NCBI GenBank assembly: GCA_031550755.1
Contig: JAVBOJ010000153.1
Coordinates: 1 to 25,008 of the forward strand
Length of the DNA: 25,008 nt
From: JAVBOJ01 sp031550755
Lineage (GTDB): Bacteria; Bacillota; Clostridia; Oscillospirales; UBA929
Reading direction: 5' to 3'
Shown here: in pieces, positions 1-8,781 of the stretch
Layout: each line of letters starts with the position of its first letter
How positions within the stretch are numbered: position 1 is the stretch's first letter
Made by a program: the position numbers and the translations under genes
Notes under the pieces: generated by a model
Told to the model about the DNA's origin: nothing
The model's database searches: none
What the model saw: the letters and a program-made list of their open reading frames with translations, nothing else

Positions 1-2063
<2,063 letters not shown>

Positions 2064-2074
2064 ATGAATAAGAA

Positions 2075-2100
2075 GAGCAGGTTCCGGAAGGAACCTGCTC
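2075..2100. terminator. Bidirectional terminator hairpin between convergent genes
   Basis: Perfect 11-bp stem (2075-2085 with 2090-2100) and a 4-base GGAA loop. It lies between the ATPase stop and the stop of the minus-strand phosphoesterase. On the minus strand it is followed by a T-rich stretch (TTCTTATTC); on the plus strand the U-tract is weak (CTGTATTT). It probably serves both genes. Confidence 0.75.
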
Positions 2101-2106
2101 CTGTAT

Positions 2107-2829
2107 TTACACCCTGCGGAAATACTCCGCCGTCTCCAGCTCGGAGATATACCCCTCCAGATCGGGTATACCGGCCCGTTTGGCCAGCGCCACGGCGCGT
2201 CCGATGTCATACGGCACCCGGACAAACTGGATTGCCAGCGCCGCCGCGCTATGCTCCTCCCCCTCCAGCAGCACGTACGACGCCAAACAGACATCCAGCG
2301 GGTTGCCGACGCTGCCGGTGTTGACAATCTGCCGCCCGTCCACCATCTGCAAATACGCCTCGTGAATGTCGGCGTAGACGGCCACGTCAGCCGGCGCGCC
2401 GCCGCCAAATAGCTCGCGGCGCTGCTCTATGGGACTGTCGGCAAAATACCGGTTGAAGTTTTGCGGATGCGCGTGAAACAGCCGGATCAACTGGCCGCTT
2501 ACAACCAGCTCGGCGCTGTGCGGCAGTGCCCCGACGTATTCCATCCGCTCCTCCCCGGCACTCTCGACAAACCAGCGAAACCGGGCGTGAAGCGCCTGTC
2601 CCTGCCGCATGGCCAGATAGGACTGATACAGCCCATGCTCCCAGTTTCCCATGAGGATCGTCTCGCAGCGTGCGCGGCAGAGATCAAGCGTCTCTTTTGA
2701 GCTCGGCCCCTTGCCGAGAATATCGCCCAGACAAAAAATCCGGTCGGTGCCCCGCCGGTCAATATCGACCAGAACCGCCTCCAGCGCGGGCAAAGTGCCG
2801 TGGATATCGGAGATCAGCGCAATTTTCAC
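2107..2829 (-). CDS. YfcE-like metallophosphoesterase (calcineurin-like fold)
   Basis: Probable metal-dependent cytosolic phosphodiesterase of 240 aa, the usual size for the YfcE/MJ0936 group. Seen: metal-ligand motifs SDIHG (D8, H10), LGDILGKGP (D36) and GNWEH (N62), a later FHAHP histidine motif, and the terminal NTGSVGNPLD block typical of the family. The expected GHTH motif is replaced by ADIH, so one family histidine is missing; the family assignment holds but substrate and activity are uncertain. The start is GTG, chosen because GAGGTG lies 8 bases upstream and the protein then begins MKIALISDIHG, the standard N-terminus. It is divergent from the transporter at 2927, with about 100 bp between them. 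Confidence 0.88.
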   Translation of the reverse strand: MKIALISDIHGTLPALEAVLVDIDRRGTDRIFCLGDILGKGPSSKETLDLCRARCETILMGNWEHGLYQSYLAMRQGQALHARFRWFVESAGEERMEYVGALPHSAELVVSGQLIRLFHAHPQNFNRYFADSPIEQRRELFGGGAPADVAVYADIHEAYLQMVDGRQIVNTGSVGNPLDVCLASYVLLEGEEHSAAALAIQFVRVPYDIGRAVALAKRAGIPDLEGYISELETAEYFRRV

Positions 2830-2864
2830 AGTCTCGGCACCTCATTATTTGTCAAAATACAGGA

Positions 2865-2893
2865 TTGCCTGCGGCGGCGCGACATGCTATACT
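2865..2893 (+). promoter_or_regulatory. SigA-type promoter of the acetate-transporter-like gene
   Basis: TTGCCT at 2865-2870, a 17-base spacer, then TATACT at 2888-2893 preceded by TGC (extended -10). The start codon is at 2927. The match is good, but the call is by eye only. Confidence 0.65.
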
Positions 2894-2926
2894 ATCCGCA
2901 TGTCTTATCAGAAAAGAGGATGTTGT

Positions 2927-3475
2927 ATGGCAAACGACAAAAAAATCGCCAATCCCGCGCCGCTCGGGCTGCTCGGCTTCGGCATGACCACCGTGCTTTT
3001 AAACCTGCACAACGCCGAGATTATCCCGCTGTCGGTCGTCATCATCTCCATGGGCTTCGCGCTGGGCGGGCTGGCGCAGATCATCGCCGGCATCATGGAA
3101 TTCAAGGCGGGCAACACCTTCGGCGCCACGGCCTTCACCGCCTACGGCTGCTTTTGGTGGTCGCTAATCTTCATCTGGGCGACTCCCTTCGGCACCGCCG
3201 CCGACAAGACGTCCATGGGGTTTTATCTGCTGCTGTGGGGTCTGTTTACCATGCTGATGTTCGTCGGCACATGGAAACACAACCGCGCCACCCAAATCGT
3301 CTTTTTGTCGCTGACCGCGCTGTTTTTCCTTCTGGCCATCGGCGACTTCACCGGCAGCGCCTCAGTCACCCAGATCGCCGGTTGGGTCGGCATTTTCTGC
3401 GGCGCGTCGGCCATGTACAGCGCCATGGCGCAGGTGATCAACCAAGAGTTTGGGCGGAAGGTTCTCCCGCTGTAA
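2927..3475 (+). CDS. GPR1/FUN34/YaaH (SatP) family acetate/succinate transporter
   Basis: Membrane protein of 182 aa with about six transmembrane helices. The N-terminal family signature NPAPLGLLGFGMTT is present, as are short charged loops such as GTWKHNR. Characterised members (E. coli SatP/YaaH, yeast Ady2) move acetate or succinate with protons, or act as channels; the substrate here is inferred from the family. The start at 2927 is chosen for GAAAAGAGGA ending 6 bases upstream; an in-frame ATG at 2900 would add nine residues but lacks a ribosome site. It is monocistronic: its own promoter lies upstream and a strong terminator follows the stop by 12 bases. The next gene, uvrB, is convergent. 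Confidence 0.9.
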   Translation: MANDKKIANPAPLGLLGFGMTTVLLNLHNAEIIPLSVVIISMGFALGGLAQIIAGIMEFKAGNTFGATAFTAYGCFWWSLIFIWATPFGTAADKTSMGFYLLLWGLFTMLMFVGTWKHNRATQIVFLSLTALFFLLAIGDFTGSASVTQIAGWVGIFCGASAMYSAMAQVINQEFGRKVLPL

Positions 3476-3487
3476 AGATATGCAGGG

Positions 3488-3530
3488 AAACCGGTTTGGG
3501 GAATCAATCCCCAAACCGGTTTATTTTTAT
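3488..3530 (+). terminator. Rho-independent terminator after the transporter
   Basis: A 14-bp perfect stem (3488-3501 with 3509-3522) with a 7-base loop, followed by ATTTTTAT at 3523-3530. The hairpin also sits 26 bases beyond the uvrB stop on the other strand, where the following tract is not U-rich, so a role for uvrB is less certain. Confidence 0.88.
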
Positions 3531-3555
3531 CTTTTGCGGGAACAGGTCCAGCTCC

Positions 3556-5517
3556 TCACTTCCCCTCGCCGCGCAGCTTGACAATCCGGTCGCGCAGAAT
3601 GGCGGCGTATTCGAATTCCAGCATTTTGGCCGCCTCGCGCATCTCCTTCTCCAGCTTGGCAATGGCCTCCTCCCGCTCGCGATGGGTCAGCGGCGTCTTG
3701 TCGGCCTTCTCGTGCGCCGGCTTGGAGATTTCCAGCAGCTCACGCACCGATTTGCGGATGGTCTGCGGTGTGATGCCGTGCGCCTCATTGTGCGCCATCT
3801 GTTTTTCGCGGCGGCGGTTTGTCTCGTCAATGGCGCGGCGCATCGAATCGGTGATCTTGTCGGCGTACATGAACACCTGTCCCTGCGCGTTGCGCGCGGC
3901 GCGCCCAATCGTCTGCACCAGAGAGGTTTCACTGCGCAAAAAGCCCTCCTTGTCGGCGTCCAGAATGGCCACCAGCGACACCTCCGGCAGGTCGAGTCCC
4001 TCGCGCAGCAAGTTGATGCCCACCAGCACCGAAAACTCGCCGAGACGCAGGTCGCGCAGGATTTCCATCCGCTCGATGGTGTCGATGTCATGGTGCATGT
4101 AGCGCACGCGGATGCCCACCGTCTGGAGATAGGCGGTGAGATCCTCGGCCATTTTTTTGGTCAGCGTGGTTACCAGCACCCGCTCGTCCCGCGCCACACG
4201 GATGTTGATCTCGCCGATGAGGTGGTCGATCTGCCCTTCCACCGGGAACACGGTGACCTCCGGGTCGAGCAGGCCGGTCGGGCGGATGACCTGCTCCACA
4301 ATTTGGGAGGAGCGCGAGCGCTCATACTCGCCCGGCGTGGCCGATACATAGACGACCTGCCCTATTTTCTGTGTAAATTCGCCGAAATTCAACGGTCTGT
4401 TGTCGAAGGCCGACGGCAGCCGGAACCCATATTCGATCAGATTTTCCTTGCGGGCGCGGTCGCCGGCGTACATGCCGCGCACCTGCGGCAGGGTGACATG
4501 CGACTCGTCCACGATGGTGACGAAGTCCTTGGGGAAGTAGTCCAGCAGGGTGTACGGCGTCGAGCCGGTCGGCCGGCCGGACATGATGCGCGAATAGTTT
4601 TCCACGCCGCTGCAATACCCCAGCTCACGCAGCATCTCGAGATCGTACAGCGTGCGCTGGCGCAACCGCTGCGCCTCCAGGAGCTTGCCCTCTTCCTCGA
4701 ACCATTTGACCCGCGCCCACATCTCCTCCTCAATTTCAAGGGCGGCCCGCTGGGCCTTCTCCTGCGAGGTGACGTAGTGGGAGGCCGGGTAAATCGCGGC
4801 GTGCTGGATGGTGCGCCGGGGCATCCCGGTGACCACATTGATCTCGGACAGCCGGTCGATCTCGTCGCCGAAAAACTCCACCCGGATGGCGTAATCGTTG
4901 GTGTAAACCGGGAAGATCTCCACCGTGTCGCCCCGCACCCGGAACATGTTGCGCTCGAACGCGATGTCGTTGCGCTCATAGCGGATGGCGATGAGCTGGC
5001 GGAGCAGATCGTTGCGCTCCCGCTTTTGCCCGGGACGCAGGGAGACCACCATGCTCTTGTAGTCGATGGGGTCGCCCAGCGAATAAATGCAGGACACCGA
5101 CGACACCACGACAACGTCCCGCCGCTCGAACAGCGACGACGACGCGCTGTGGCGCAGGCGCTCGATCTCGTCATTGATGGCCGAATCCTTTTCGATGTAG
5201 GTGTCCGTGTGCGGGATGTACGCCTCCGGCTGGTAATAGTCGTAATACGATACAAAATATTCCACCGCGTTGTGCGGAAAAAACTCCTTCAGCTCGGCGC
5301 AGAGCTGCGCCGCCAGCGTTTTGTTGTGCGCCAGCACCAGCGTGGGCCGCTGCACCTGCTCGATGACCTTGGCCACGGTAAAGGTCTTGCCCGAGCCGGT
5401 CACGCCCAAAAGGGTCTGCTCAGCAAAGCCCAAATCCAACCCGCGCGCCAGCGCCGCAATGGCTTCCGGCTGGTCGCCGGCCGGGGAGTATTCGCTGACC
5501 ACCTGAAATTCCGGCAT
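3556..5517 (-). CDS. uvrB: UvrABC excinuclease subunit B
   Basis: DNA-damage verification helicase of nucleotide excision repair; it is loaded by UvrA and recruits UvrC. 653 aa, the normal length. Seen: Walker A GVTGSGKTFT (residues 38-47), the beta-hairpin region YYDYYQPEAYIP that clamps the damaged strand, Walker B VDESHV, the helicase motifs NLLREGLDLPEV and TIGRAARN, and a C-terminal UVR motif (LEKEMREAAKMLEFEYAAILRDRI region) that contacts UvrC. The start at 5517 gives MPEFQVVSEYSPAGDQ, matching the family, with AAGGAGG 7 bases upstream. The frame stays open for about 590 bases further upstream, but that stretch is repeat DNA and the 3' part of sigG, so the extension was not used. No uvrA or uvrC lies nearby and no CGAAC-N4-GTTCG LexA box was seen. 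Confidence 0.97.
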   Translation of the reverse strand: MPEFQVVSEYSPAGDQPEAIAALARGLDLGFAEQTLLGVTGSGKTFTVAKVIEQVQRPTLVLAHNKTLAAQLCAELKEFFPHNAVEYFVSYYDYYQPEAYIPHTDTYIEKDSAINDEIERLRHSASSSLFERRDVVVVSSVSCIYSLGDPIDYKSMVVSLRPGQKRERNDLLRQLIAIRYERNDIAFERNMFRVRGDTVEIFPVYTNDYAIRVEFFGDEIDRLSEINVVTGMPRRTIQHAAIYPASHYVTSQEKAQRAALEIEEEMWARVKWFEEEGKLLEAQRLRQRTLYDLEMLRELGYCSGVENYSRIMSGRPTGSTPYTLLDYFPKDFVTIVDESHVTLPQVRGMYAGDRARKENLIEYGFRLPSAFDNRPLNFGEFTQKIGQVVYVSATPGEYERSRSSQIVEQVIRPTGLLDPEVTVFPVEGQIDHLIGEINIRVARDERVLVTTLTKKMAEDLTAYLQTVGIRVRYMHHDIDTIERMEILRDLRLGEFSVLVGINLLREGLDLPEVSLVAILDADKEGFLRSETSLVQTIGRAARNAQGQVFMYADKITDSMRRAIDETNRRREKQMAHNEAHGITPQTIRKSVRELLEISKPAHEKADKTPLTHREREEAIAKLEKEMREAAKMLEFEYAAILRDRIVKLRGEGK

Positions 5518-5544
5518 GGAAAACGCCTCCTTTTTTGCCCTTGT

Positions 5545-5574
5545 ATTATATCGCAGATGGTGGGGTTGGAGCAA
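5545..5574 (-). promoter_or_regulatory. uvrB: Probable SigA promoter of uvrB
   Basis: On the minus strand TTGCTC (5569-5574), an 18-base spacer and a perfect TATAAT (5545-5550), ending 27 bases before the ATG. The -10 is strong and the -35 is partial. No SOS box overlaps it. Confidence 0.6.
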
Positions 5575-5603
5575 GCCCCGGTTTTGTGAGACGGGGTACG
5601 ACG

Positions 5604-5836
5604 GACGGCCAATGGCCGCCCCTACAAAGACGACACACCGATGTTCCCTCCCGTTTCGGCGAGACCCGGAGGGGCGCAGACCGAAACGGGTATAGGCCAC
5701 CAAGGAAAAGTACCGGGGGCTTGGGGGCGGATAGAGCCCCAAGCGGGGTTTCTTCGGTACCTTTCTTTGCCCCGGCCAAAGAAAGGTACGCCCCCGTTCC
5801 ATGAAAACGGAGAATGCCGGCATGCCCCTACAAAAC
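5604..5836. repeat. Compound palindromic intergenic repeat flanked by GCCCCTACAAA direct repeats
   Basis: Most of the 359-base gap between uvrB and sigG is structured repeat DNA. A perfect 11-base direct repeat, GCCCCTACAAA, occurs at 5618-5628 and 5824-5834. Each copy is joined to a small palindrome (GGCC-AAT-GGCC at 5607-5617; GCCGGC at 5816-5821). Between them lie three successive palindromes: 10-bp arms 5650-5659/5681-5690; nested arms 5710-5715/5755-5760 and 5719-5726/5737-5744; and 13-bp arms 5757-5769/5777-5789, which share GTAC with the previous one. A 26-base block at 5638-5663 recurs at 15245-15270 with 22 matches. No believable protein gene is present. It resembles nomadic intergenic repeats of Clostridia; that comparison is from memory. 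Confidence 0.7.
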
Positions 5837-5863
5837 AAAGGAGGACGGCTTTCACCGTCCCCC
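5831..5863 (-). terminator. Likely terminator of sigG
   Basis: On the minus strand a GGACGG/CCGTCC stem (5855-5860 with 5843-5848), extendable by G-T and G-C pairs, is followed by CTCCTTTGTTTTG. It begins about 14 bases after the sigG stop. The U-tract is interrupted, and the tract overlaps the repeat module at 5815-5836. Confidence 0.55.
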
Positions 5864-5876
5864 GTGTCCTGTGTAC

Positions 5877-6647
5877 TTATAAATACTTTTTTAATTGATG
5901 AAACGCGTTTTTTTCCAGCCGCGAGACCTGCGCCTGACTGATGCCGATTTCGTCGGCCACCTCCATCTGGGTCTTGCCGTCGAAAAACCGCAGGGACAAA
6001 ATATGCCGCTCGCGGTCGCCCAAATGGGTGATGGCCTCCTTGAGCGCGATGCGCTCCAGCCAGCTCTCGTCGGTGTTTTTCTGGTCCTTGACCTGATCCA
6101 TGACGCAAATCGCGTCGCCGCCGTCGGAATACACCGGCTCGAACAGCGACACCGGATCCAAAATCGCGTCCAGCGCGAACACCACATCCTCGCGCTGAAT
6201 TTCCAGTGCCTTGGCGATTTCCTCCACCGTCGGCTCCCGCTGGTTTTCGCTCATCAGCTTTTCCTTCATCTGCAATACCTTGTACGCCGTGTCCCGCATC
6301 GACCGCGAGACCCGTATGGAGCTGTTGTCCCGCAGGTATCGGCGGATCTCCCCGATGATCATCGGGACGGCGTAGGTGGAAAACCGCACGTTTTGGGAAA
6401 TATCAAAATTGTCGATGGATTTGATCAACCCCACGCAGCCCACCTGAAACAGATCGTCAATCATTTCGCCCCGGTTGACAAACCGCTGGATGACGCTGAG
6501 CACCAGCCGCAAATTGCCCCAAATCAGCTCATCCCGGGCTTTTTTGTCCCCCTCCTTGGTGCGGTGCAGGAGGTTCATAATTTCCGCGTTTGGCAACACC
6601 TTGAGCTTGGAGGTGTTTACGCCGCATATTTCCACTTTGCCGTGCAT
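5877..6647 (-). CDS. sigG: RNA polymerase sporulation sigma factor SigG (forespore)
   Basis: Late forespore-specific sigma factor that directs transcription of spore protection and germination genes after engulfment. 256 aa, normal for SigG. Seen: the diagnostic N-terminus KVEICGVNTSKLKVLPN; region 2 with RDELIWGNLRLVLSVIQRF, DDLFQVGCVGLIKSIDNFD and RFSTYAVPMIIGEIRR; region 3; and region 4 with LGDRERHILSLRFFDGKTQMEVADEIGISQAQVSRLEK (helix-turn-helix). The start at 6647 is chosen because GGAGG lies 7 bases upstream and the protein aligns with Bacillus SigG. The frame runs on to 6689, but without a good site. In many Firmicutes sigG follows spoIIGA-sigE; here it stands alone ahead of uvrB. Confidence 0.96.
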   Translation of the reverse strand: MHGKVEICGVNTSKLKVLPNAEIMNLLHRTKEGDKKARDELIWGNLRLVLSVIQRFVNRGEMIDDLFQVGCVGLIKSIDNFDISQNVRFSTYAVPMIIGEIRRYLRDNSSIRVSRSMRDTAYKVLQMKEKLMSENQREPTVEEIAKALEIQREDVVFALDAILDPVSLFEPVYSDGGDAICVMDQVKDQKNTDESWLERIALKEAITHLGDRERHILSLRFFDGKTQMEVADEIGISQAQVSRLEKNAFHQLKKYL

Positions 6648-6686
6648 GGTAAATCCTCCGCGCTCACGTTTTTTGTGGCTCGGTAC

Positions 6687-6716
6687 CATTATTTCCGGGA
6701 GGAGGGTTTTTCATAC
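6687..6716 (-). promoter_or_regulatory. sigG: SigF/SigG-type forespore promoter of sigG
   Basis: On the minus strand GTATG (6712-6716), then 15 bases, then GGAAATAATG (6687-6696). The -10 fits the Bacillus SigF consensus GGNRANAHTR at every position. Read as SigG (GHATR-N18-CATWHTA), the -35 fits exactly, the spacing is 18, and the -10 AATAATG matches 5 of 7. It ends 39 bases before the sigG ATG. This agrees with the known SigF-then-SigG control of spoIIIG. Confidence 0.65.
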
Positions 6717-6744
6717 TCCGTCCGGCAAAAAGAAAAAATCAGGG

Positions 6745-6772
6745 TGGCTTTTCCCCCGATCTGTGATATAAT
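6745..6772 (+). promoter_or_regulatory. Probable promoter of the CapA-family gene (extended -10)
   Basis: A perfect TATAAT at 6767-6772 is preceded by TGA, giving an extended -10. The -35 is poor (TGGCTT at 6745-6750). The sequence is 30 bases before the start codon and is divergent from the sigG promoter. Confidence 0.55.
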
Positions 6773-6801
6773 GCCAAGTAATTCCAAGGAGGCGCCATAC
6801 T

Positions 6802-8091
6802 ATGTCTATCCGTATTCGTATTTTGACCGCGCTGCTGCTGCTGGTTTTGCTGGCCGGCTGCGTTTCGTCCGAGGCTCTGCCTGTACCCGAAACGCCTTCT
6901 CCTTCTGTCAGTTTGTCCCCCTCGCCCGTCTCGGATACGTCCCCGTCGCCCACGCCCATGCCGTCGCCGTCCCCCACGCCCTCTCCCGAGCCGGATTTTT
7001 CCACCCCGGATGTAAAAATCCAGATGGCGGGCGATATTTTGCTGCACACAAAGCCCCGCGAAGCCGCCAAAATGTCCGGCGGATATGATTTTTTCCCCTA
7101 TTTTGAGTACATACGCGATTATATCGACGGGGATCTGGCCATCTGCAACATGGAGTCACCGGTGGACGCTTACGGCGACAACAAAAAGCTCTCCTCCTAC
7201 CCCACCTTCAACGTCCCGTATGAAATCCTGCCCGCCCTCAAGGACGCCGGGTTTACCTTCCTCACCACCGCCAACAACCACGCCTACGACCAGCGGTACG
7301 CCGGGCTGGTCAAAACCCGGGAGAACATCGAAAAAGCAGGACTGCCCTTCACCGGCACCAACGCGACCGCGGAGGACTATGACGCCTATTCTATTGTAGA
7401 ATTGCAGGGCATCAAAATCGGGATTATCGCTTACACCGACGCCGACAACGGCATGGGCGTCACCATCCCGGCCGACAAGCTGCCCTTTGCGATGCGGCGA
7501 TTTTCCACCGCCTCCACCGAGAGCGTGCCGGCCATGATCGCCGACATGCAGCGCTGCCGCGAGGCCGGGGCGGAATTTGTCATTTTATCCCTCCATTGGG
7601 GCGCTGAGTACCGCGACAAACCCAACGACACCCAAAAAGAAATCGCCCGCCTTCTGTGCGAAGGGGGCGCGGATATCGTCCTCGGAGGGCATTCCCACTG
7701 CGTCCAGCCGGTCGAGTGGCGCACGGCGCAGGACGGGCGCAAATGCTTGATTCTCTATTCGCTGGGCAACTTTTTCGCCGATCAGATCGACATGGACAGC
7801 CCCATCCCCAAAACCCAATACGGTGCGCTGGTGTCGGTGTCCATCCGCAAAAACAAGGCAGGGCTCCTCGAATGGGGCGATACGTCCTATCTGCCCACCC
7901 TGAGCTATCGCTACAAGCAGGCCGCTACCGCCAACGGCTTCGGCTACCGGTTGCTGCCGGTCGGAGATTTTATCGTCGGGGAGACCCGTCCGGCGGTGTT
8001 TGCCAGCGACGCCGACTGGAAAAAGGCCCAAACCGCCTTCTCCCATGTGACGACCGTCATGGGCGACGCCGTCCCGGTCTGGGCGGGATAA
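6802..8091 (+). CDS. CapA-family (PGA_cap) lipoprotein, metallophosphoesterase fold
   Basis: Surface lipoprotein of 429 aa related to the poly-gamma-glutamate capsule protein CapA/PgsA. Seen: a lipoprotein signal ending LLAGC (Cys20); a Ser/Pro/Thr-rich wall linker (about residues 27-65, with PSPTPSP units); then the PGA_cap domain with AGDILLH, CNMESPV, ANNHAYDQ, LHWGAEY, GGHSHCVQPVE and YSLGNFFAD, which carry the family's metal-binding Asp, Asn and His positions. AAGGAGG sits 9 bases before the ATG. No capB, capC or other polyglutamate genes are near, so a role in capsule synthesis cannot be claimed; many Clostridia carry stand-alone members of unknown function. The stop codon directly abuts the stop of the convergent araD. 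Confidence 0.9.
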   Translation: MSIRIRILTALLLLVLLAGCVSSEALPVPETPSPSVSLSPSPVSDTSPSPTPMPSPSPTPSPEPDFSTPDVKIQMAGDILLHTKPREAAKMSGGYDFFPYFEYIRDYIDGDLAICNMESPVDAYGDNKKLSSYPTFNVPYEILPALKDAGFTFLTTANNHAYDQRYAGLVKTRENIEKAGLPFTGTNATAEDYDAYSIVELQGIKIGIIAYTDADNGMGVTIPADKLPFAMRRFSTASTESVPAMIADMQRCREAGAEFVILSLHWGAEYRDKPNDTQKEIARLLCEGGADIVLGGHSHCVQPVEWRTAQDGRKCLILYSLGNFFADQIDMDSPIPKTQYGALVSVSIRKNKAGLLEWGDTSYLPTLSYRYKQAATANGFGYRLLPVGDFIVGETRPAVFASDADWKKAQTAFSHVTTVMGDAVPVWAG

Positions 8092-8781
8092 TCACCCCTG
8101 CCCGTAATACGCCCCCGGCCCGTGCTTGCGCAGGAAGTGCTTGTCCCGCAGCTCTTTCTGCATCGGGACGACGTCGGGGCGCACCGTGCGGACGAGGATG
8201 GCCATGCGCGCCACCTCCTCCAAAATCGCGGCGTTATGCGCCGAGGCTTTGGCGTCCTTGCCCCATGTAAACGGCCCGTGAGACAAGACCAGCGCCGCCG
8301 GCATGTGCAGCGGATCGCGGCTCCCCAGAGCCTCGACGATGACATGGCCGGTGTTTTTTTCGTACTCACCAGCGATTTCCGCCGGCGTCATTGCCCGCGT
8401 GACCGGAATCTCCCCATAAAACGTATCGGCGTGGGTGGTGCCCAGCGCCGGCAGCGGCAGCCCGGTCTGCGCCCATGCAGTGGCATGGGTCGAGTGGGTG
8501 TGAGTCACCCCGCCGAGGCCGTCATACGCCCGATAGAGCGCCAGATGGGTCTCCGTGTCGGTGGACGGGTGGAGAAGCCCCTCGACCACCGCGCCGTCGA
8601 GATTGACGACCACCATGTCCTCCGGCCGCAGGGCTTCGTACGACACGCCCGACGGCTTGATGACCACCAGACCGCTGTTCCTGTCCCGGCCGCTGACATT
8701 GCCCCAGGTAAACAGCACCAGCTTCATTTCGACCAGCGACAAATTGGCCTCCCAGACCTCTTGTTTCAGTGCCTCCAGCAT
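8092..8781 (-). CDS. araD: L-ribulose-5-phosphate 4-epimerase
   Basis: Class II aldolase-fold enzyme converting L-ribulose 5-phosphate to D-xylulose 5-phosphate in arabinose use. 229 aa, normal length. Seen: the N-terminal LVLFTWGNVSGRD and IKPSGV phosphate-binding segments; STDTETHL; the Zn ligands in GGVTHTHSTHATAWAQ (H94, H96) and LSHGPFTWG (H168); and the closing KHGPGAYYGQG. E. coli AraD uses H95, H97 and H171. Related enzymes (SgbE, UlaF, FucA-like aldolases) share the fold, but the overall sequence points to AraD. The ATG follows the stop of the upstream pseudouridine synthase with no gap, so translation is probably coupled; a GGGGAGATCGGGG stretch inside that gene may serve as ribosome site. 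No araA or araB is in the window, which is unusual. Confidence 0.92.
   Translation of the reverse strand: MLEALKQEVWEANLSLVEMKLVLFTWGNVSGRDRNSGLVVIKPSGVSYEALRPEDMVVVNLDGAVVEGLLHPSTDTETHLALYRAYDGLGGVTHTHSTHATAWAQTGLPLPALGTTHADTFYGEIPVTRAMTPAEIAGEYEKNTGHVIVEALGSRDPLHMPAALVLSHGPFTWGKDAKASAHNAAILEEVARMAILVRTVRPDVVPMQKELRDKHFLRKHGPGAYYGQG

Noticed and set aside
2800..5589. 929-aa open frame on the plus strand
   Set aside because: It is antisense to uvrB and runs through the transporter gene out of frame. It is His/Arg/Gln-rich shadow sequence with no family motifs, as expected in GC-rich DNA.
5757..5789. 13-bp hairpin as a transcription terminator for sigG or uvrB
   Set aside because: No U-tract follows on either strand; it fits better as part of the palindromic repeat.
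5518..6108. In-frame N-terminal extension of uvrB by about 197 residues
   Set aside because: It covers repeat DNA and the 3' end of sigG. The MPEFQVVSEYSPAGDQ start has an ideal ribosome site and matches the family length.
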